Positions 60,244 through 64,000 of a DNA stretch of 64,000 nucleotides are shown one piece after another. The DNA is taken from contig JAPDKC010000010.1 of assembly GCA_029258755.1 (NCBI GenBank), forward strand, positions 1 to 64,000, written 5' to 3'. The position numbers and the translations under genes were made by a program. This stretch comes from an archaeon. Its GTDB lineage: Archaea > Iainarchaeota > Iainarchaeia > Iainarchaeales > DTGL01. The notes under the pieces are model-generated. The model was not told where the DNA came from. It made no database searches and saw only the letters and a list, made by a program, of their open reading frames with translations. How positions within the stretch are numbered: the first letter of the stretch is position 1; the number at the start of each line of letters is the position of its first letter.

Positions 60244-61512
60244 TTGCGGCAGTTTGATTGTGATCTGCATATTCACGGCTTATATTCCGGCGGCACAAGC
60301 AACAATATGGTCGTGCCAACGCTAAGCAAACAGGCTAAGCTTAAAGGCTTGCATGTTTTGGTTAGTGGCGACATATTGCACAAAGATTGGCTTGAGCATC
60401 TAAGGAAACATTTAGTTGAAGAAGACGGTTGTTTTAAGGAAGAAGAAAATAATGTTTACTTTATTCTTGGTGGAGAAATCAACGACATTAATAATGTGCA
60501 TCATATATTCTTTCTCCCAGATTTTAATAGCGCCTATGAGCTTAGAGAAAAACTGCAGAAATTTGCCAAGCTAGATGGTCAAGGATTTGGAAGGCCAACG
60601 CTCAACACAAATGCGGAAAACATCGCTCAGCTTGTAATAGATTCTGGTGGCATTATAGGCCCAGCGCATGCTTTCACACCATATTATTCTGTTTTTTCCC
60701 ATTTCAATTCAATAAAGGATTGTTATGGCAGCATGGCTGAAGAAATACATTTTATTGAGCTTGGTCTTAGTGCAGACTCATATTTTGCAGATCTCATAGA
60801 AGAAAACCAAGAAAGAGCTTTTCTAACATGCAGCGATGCACATTCCCCTTGGCCATATCGCTTGGGTAGAGAGTTTACAAGAATAGAGATGAAAAAACCC
60901 TGCTTTAGCGAGCTGAAAAAAGTTTTGGAGCATGAAAAAGAAAGAATAAAGCTTAATGTTGGCCTAGATCCAAGGGAAGGAAAATACCATTGCACAGCTT
61001 GCAACAGGTGCTATACAAAGTACTCAGTAGAAAGCGCAATAAAATTGAATTGGCGCTGCCCAAGATGCAAAGGAACTATAAAAAAAGGTGTTCGCGACCG
61101 CATTCTCGAGCTTGCAAAATTTCATTCAGAAATTCATCCTGAGTTTAGGCCAGAATATTTGCATATAATTCCTTTGGCTGAAATAATTAAGCTTGCTTTA
61201 GGGGTTGAAAATATAAATTCACAAGCGGTACAAAGCACATGGCAGGAACTTGTTAGTGTTTTTGGTTCAGAAATAGCTGTGCTTGTAGATGTTCCTATTG
61301 TAGAGATTGCTGACATAAACGAACTTGTTGCTAAGAAGATAGAATCGTTTAGAAAGAAAAGAGTTCTTTACATAGCAGGTGGGGGCGGTAAATATGGCGA
61401 GCCAATTATATGCGACTCTGAAGAGGAGTTTGAGCTAAAGAAACTAGAGCTAAAAGACGTTTTAGAATGTAGAAGTTCTTTTAAAGGCCAGAAAACCCTT
61501 AATGAGTTTTAG
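60244..61512 (+). CDS. Endonuclease Q-type PHP phosphoesterase
   Basis: 422 aa. DCDLHIHGLYSGGTS, FILGGEINDI, GPAHAFTPYYS and TCSDAHSPWPYRLG form the PHP metal site, and a zinc ribbon YHCTACNRCYTKYSVE...CPRCKG and a helical C-terminus follow, the layout of endonuclease Q, which cuts DNA 5' of deaminated bases (uracil, hypoxanthine) and abasic sites. TTG 60244 is chosen because GGTG lies six bases before. Repair of deamination suits organisms in warm or damaging settings. Single gene, divergent from AmrS. Confidence 0.9.
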   Translation: MRQFDCDLHIHGLYSGGTSNNMVVPTLSKQAKLKGLHVLVSGDILHKDWLEHLRKHLVEEDGCFKEEENNVYFILGGEINDINNVHHIFFLPDFNSAYELREKLQKFAKLDGQGFGRPTLNTNAENIAQLVIDSGGIIGPAHAFTPYYSVFSHFNSIKDCYGSMAEEIHFIELGLSADSYFADLIEENQERAFLTCSDAHSPWPYRLGREFTRIEMKKPCFSELKKVLEHEKERIKLNVGLDPREGKYHCTACNRCYTKYSVESAIKLNWRCPRCKGTIKKGVRDRILELAKFHSEIHPEFRPEYLHIIPLAEIIKLALGVENINSQAVQSTWQELVSVFGSEIAVLVDVPIVEIADINELVAKKIESFRKKRVLYIAGGGGKYGEPIICDSEEEFELKKLELKDVLECRSSFKGQKTLNEF

Positions 61513-62301
61513 CTAGCGCACATAGGTAAGCTTTTCTTCAACCTTTGGAACTTCTTCTCTTTTTGCTGAAAGTTCTGCCAGTATCTGCTTGAATGCTTTA
61601 TCTATATTGCGTGCTTCCTTGGCTATTGCTTGCATATTTATCTTAAACCCGTAGCGCTTTACTAGAATCTCTAAAACCTTCTTTGCCGCTCCATGGTCGC
61701 CATATATTAGCTTATCGCTTGTTTCGCCCATCAAGCATGCTCCCTTAAGCCCGTGCCTTTTACCTATGCCCAGAATTAAGCCTGCTGCACCAGAGATTAA
61801 GCCACCTTGCATGCTTGCCTTTGCACCTAAAGCCCGGAATTCTTCCAGAATTTTTTTATGTGTTGCAGCAACTACCACTCGAGGCGAGCGATGCAATCTT
61901 GCTTCGCCAATGTTTATGCCTGCAAGCGTGTATATTTCCTTAACGCCGAGCGCCTTTACTGTTTTCACTACAGTTTCCGCAAATTCATAATGGTCACGTA
62001 AACTCGAGAAACGCACATCCAAAGCTGGTTGTACAGGTCCTGCTAAGAACAAGAAGTCCCTGTTGTTGAATCTATAGAGAAGAATCTCATCCTTTATAAG
62101 CTCTAAAACCCCCTTCTCAATATACACGCTTGGCGGAAAAGAGTCTGAGTAAACATTAGCGATCTTTTCAGCTTTAAATTGCTTGAGCATGTAATCAACG
62201 GCTATCTTGCCAACAAGACCAATACCAGGCAAACCCGTAAAGAGAATCGGCTTTTTTAGGCGCTTCTTCCTTTTCCATACAAACTCCACGGTTGTGTTCA
62301 T
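61513..62301 (-). CDS. PAC2-family proteasome assembly chaperone (PbaB-like)
   Basis: 262 aa. ILFTGLPGIGLVGKIAVDYML, SDSFPPSVYIEKGVLELI, YTLAGINIGEARLHRSPRV and GGLISGAAGLILGIGKRHG are typical of COG2047 (archaeal PbaB), which assists proteasome assembly. The end ...LTYVR is close to but not exactly a HbYX motif used to dock on the proteasome. It belongs to a conserved cluster with aIF2-alpha and eS27. Stops directly abut the EndoQ stop. Confidence 0.85.
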   Translation of the reverse strand: MNTTVEFVWKRKKRLKKPILFTGLPGIGLVGKIAVDYMLKQFKAEKIANVYSDSFPPSVYIEKGVLELIKDEILLYRFNNRDFLFLAGPVQPALDVRFSSLRDHYEFAETVVKTVKALGVKEIYTLAGINIGEARLHRSPRVVVAATHKKILEEFRALGAKASMQGGLISGAAGLILGIGKRHGLKGACLMGETSDKLIYGDHGAAKKVLEILVKRYGFKINMQAIAKEARNIDKAFKQILAELSAKREEVPKVEEKLTYVR

Positions 62302-62343
62302 ACGTAGCTAATTTTTGCAGAAAATATTTAAAAAGCAGTAACG

Positions 62344-63114
62344 TTATTTTACTTCCTCAAAAGATGCTGTGCCTTTAGCTTTTTTTATCTCATCCATCAC
62401 TTTCTGACAAACAGCATCAAGGTTTCTTTTTGCAGTTTTGTAATCATAAGCAACACTGCTTACCATGTACTTGCCTCCGCCTGCATACGTTATCTCAACC
62501 TCTGCATCTTTGGCTTCTTTAAGCCCTGCTAAAAGTGCTTTCTTTATTGCAAAAAGTGCTTGCGGCTCGTAGCTCTTTATTTTTATTATACCCCTTACCT
62601 TTCTTTTTGGAATTTCTATGCTCTTTTCAAGCAAAGCAATTAGCGGTTTTACATATTTTTTTGGAATATTTTTGAGTACTTCTTGCCCTTCAAGCACAAC
62701 ATCCTGGAAAGCATCCATTAATGTATCGTATTCCTGAAGGAGGGGTTCAGCTACTTCCTTCCAAACCTTATTAAAAGACACTTTTTGCTGTTTTGCAAAG
62801 ACCTCTAGTATCTTCCTTGCCCTTTTTGCCTGCTCCCATTCTTCTATCTTTGCTCTCTCTTGTTCAGCGGAAAGCTTTGTTAGGGAAAGATCAACTTGGT
62901 GCTTCGATGGATCAACATTTATCACTTGTGCGGCTCTTACCTGATTCGGCCTAACATAATTTCTGATATTTTTTACCCAACGTGAGGCAACCTGAGATAT
63001 GTGAATAAAACCCTGCAAGCCATCATATTCTAATAACTCAGCAAATGCACCATAGTTTAGTACCTTGTTAATTCTGATAACAACGATTTCCCCTTTTTCA
63101 GGCCATTTTTGCAA
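62344..63114 (-). CDS. eif2a: Translation initiation factor aIF2 subunit alpha
   Basis: 256 aa. An S1 domain (KGEIVVIRINKVLNYGAFAEL, GLQGFIHISQVASRWV) with the loop that in eukaryotes holds the regulatory Ser, a helical domain and a C-terminal alpha/beta domain (AEVEITYAGGGKYMVSS). Start TTG 63114 has GAGGTG five bases before. Partner of aIF2-beta at 33.6 kb. Nop10, usually next, is absent from this cluster. Confidence 0.95.
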   Translation of the reverse strand: MQKWPEKGEIVVIRINKVLNYGAFAELLEYDGLQGFIHISQVASRWVKNIRNYVRPNQVRAAQVINVDPSKHQVDLSLTKLSAEQERAKIEEWEQAKRARKILEVFAKQQKVSFNKVWKEVAEPLLQEYDTLMDAFQDVVLEGQEVLKNIPKKYVKPLIALLEKSIEIPKRKVRGIIKIKSYEPQALFAIKKALLAGLKEAKDAEVEITYAGGGKYMVSSVAYDYKTAKRNLDAVCQKVMDEIKKAKGTASFEEVK

Positions 63115-63130
63115 GCAAACACCTCGCTAA

Positions 63131-63331
63131 CTAATTGTACTCCCTAAGCTTCTTTGCATTCTTAAGCTTTATTTTGTGCCCTGTAGTTTCTGCTAGCTCT
63201 GCATTGCAAACTAAGCACTTTATTTTTGTGGACGCGCAGGAAAAAACTATCTGCTCATTTCCGCAAGCATTGCACTTTATACGATAGAATTTATTCTTTG
63301 GCTTAGCTATTAATTCTTCGCGCGAAACCAT
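63131..63331 (-). CDS. rps27e: Small ribosomal subunit protein eS27
   Basis: 66 aa zinc protein: FYRIKCNACGNEQIVFSCAST and IKCLVCNAELAETTGHKI give CxxC...CxxC. Typical of S27e beside aIF2-alpha in archaea. GGTGAT precedes the ATG. The partner L44e, often upstream, is not here; Gins51 takes that place. Confidence 0.94.
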   Translation of the reverse strand: MVSREELIAKPKNKFYRIKCNACGNEQIVFSCASTKIKCLVCNAELAETTGHKIKLKNAKKLREYN

Positions 63332-63346
63332 GGTATCACCTTTAAG

Positions 63347-63889
63347 CTATTGTTGTAAAGCAAGCTTTCTGGCTATTAGAAGTTCAGCGGTTTTTGAAGG
63401 CAACTTTACAATCTGCCCTTTTTTAAATGGTCCGTACTCTTTTAAATCTGTGCCTACAAAAGCAGGCACATCCTGAATAATTTGAACAGAAACCATATTT
63501 AAATCCTTTTGTTTTTCTTCAGCTTCTGGTAGCGCAAACAACGCATCTATTTCTTTTTTGTATGACTGGAATGTCTTTGTTAAAGCTTCGTAAAGCTTTT
63601 TTTCCTGATCGCATAAGTTTGTTACGTCTGGCTCAGCGCCAAACGATGCCTGCAAGGCTTTATTTACAATCTTCTTTTCCCTTATTTGTATTATCTCTCT
63701 TGCCATCCGCTCTATATTCGATACATCTTGAGCTTTTTCTAAAGCACCTGTTTTTAATGATTCCAAATACTGCTTCCGCTTTTCAGCAATGAATGCCTTC
63801 AGCTGAAGGAAAAAATCCTCGCTTATGTTGGCTAGTTGTGAAGAATTTTTTTCTTGCCTGTGAATCTGCCTTAGCTCATCAAAATCCAT
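63347..63889 (-). CDS. gins51: GINS complex subunit Gins51
   Basis: 180 aa. DFDELRQIHRQEKNSSQL opens the helical A domain; NIERMAREIIQIREKKIV continues it, and the last 55 residues (VSVQIIQDVPAFVGTDLKEYGPFKKGQIVKLPSKTAELLI) form the beta B domain. A-before-B order means the Gins51/15 type. It joins MCM and the RecJ-like GAN in the replicative CMG complex; a DHH protein is encoded at 23 kb. ATG 63889 has GTGAG four bases before. Confidence 0.9.
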   Translation of the reverse strand: MDFDELRQIHRQEKNSSQLANISEDFFLQLKAFIAEKRKQYLESLKTGALEKAQDVSNIERMAREIIQIREKKIVNKALQASFGAEPDVTNLCDQEKKLYEALTKTFQSYKKEIDALFALPEAEEKQKDLNMVSVQIIQDVPAFVGTDLKEYGPFKKGQIVKLPSKTAELLIARKLALQQ

Positions 63890-63890
63890 A

Positions 63891-64000
63891 TTACTCACAT
63901 AAGCTTGCTAAGCCCTTCCCAATCAAGTAAATTGCTGCATACTCAGGCAGCACTGCTTCTTCATTTTCATAAGGGCCGAAGCTTTGATTGCCTAACCTAA
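63891..64000 (-). CDS. C-terminal end of an upstream gene (cut by window edge)
   Basis: On the reverse strand an open frame runs in from 64000 and ends at 63891, one base before the Gins51 ATG: RLGNQSFGPYENEEAVLPEY...KGLASLCE. The FGPY...LP...A..L...GLA pattern resembles a GINS B-domain or similar small domain. Too short to name. It is probably the first cistron of the gins51 operon. Confidence 0.5.
   Translation of the reverse strand, partial: RLGNQSFGPYENEEAVLPEYAAIYLIGKGLASLCE

Overview
The window is a densely coded, AT-rich stretch of an archaeal chromosome. Archaeal origin is shown by the L37Ae/RpoP/Pcc1/prefoldin and exosome/SBDS/PsmA gene strings, Nop5 and fibrillarin, topoisomerase VI, aIF1A, aIF2-alpha and aIF2-beta, aRF1, Gins51, RNase P Pop5, intron-containing tRNAs and a methanococcal-type S-layer protein. 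No rRNA is present, so the lineage cannot be fixed from the window. Compact genes, small surface proteins and several reduced core proteins suggest a DPANN-like or other small-genome euryarchaeal-grade organism; that is inference. The only ribonucleotide reductase seen is the oxygen-sensitive class III NrdD/NrdG pair, which fits an anaerobe. Acs and PpsA suggest acetate or acetyl-CoA turnover and gluconeogenic carbon flow.

Layout. 1-9.2 kb: end of serS, glyS, a short nop5, a secreted matrixin-like protease, fibrillarin, a CTP-dependent lipid kinase homologue, nrdDG and a TrmA-type RNA methyltransferase. 9.2-13.5 kb: two surface genes (vWA-PKD, and repeated carboxypeptidase-regulatory-like domains) and a small membrane protein. 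13.5-16.5 kb: intron-containing tRNA-Arg, an MFS transporter, a soluble GGDEF protein (rare in archaea) and a COG1709-type HTH regulator. 16.5-23 kb: Nmd3, a membrane protein, the RNase aCPSF2, a secreted gluzincin, small nucleic-acid-type proteins and a HAD phosphatase. 23-29.3 kb: the classical archaeal RNA-processing, translation and proteasome superoperon. 29.3-33 kb: presenilin-like protease, radical SAM, HD hydrolase, intron-containing tRNA-Ser with a duplicated 3' end, and a VTT membrane protein. 33-38.9 kb: OB-fold protein, aIF2-beta, DUF424, aIF1A, Rio1, a Dim2-like KH protein and topoisomerase VI. 38.9-45.6 kb: Acs, an unrecognised 491-aa protein, a ThiI-like protein without its PP-loop, Mre11, tRNA-Cys and L10e. 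45.7-52.8 kb: PpsA, Dph2, UMP kinase, aRF1 and TruD. 52.8-59.1 kb: a cell-envelope block (AglH-like phosphotransferase, flippase-like protein, the S-layer protein with promoter, leader hairpin and terminator, a winged-helix protein and a BofA-like protein). 59.1-64 kb: AmrS, endonuclease Q, PAC2 chaperone, aIF2-alpha, eS27, Gins51 and a cut-off upstream gene.

Translation signals are consistent. Most starts follow GGTG (anti-Shine-Dalgarno pairing) by about five to seven bases, and this rule places many starts on TTG (psmA, rrp41, nmd3, acs, endoQ, aIF2-alpha). Some genes look leaderless, with a TATA-like box about 28 bases before the ATG. Several genes end in a hairpin plus T-tract.

The most unusual items are the archaeal GGDEF protein beside an HTH regulator, a Nop5 lacking its fibrillarin-binding N-terminal domain next to a fibrillarin with a changed motif, an orphan protein whose core order faintly recalls cyclodipeptide synthases, a PP-loop-defective ThiI homologue, and a tRNA-Ser 3'-end duplication that may be an integration scar.
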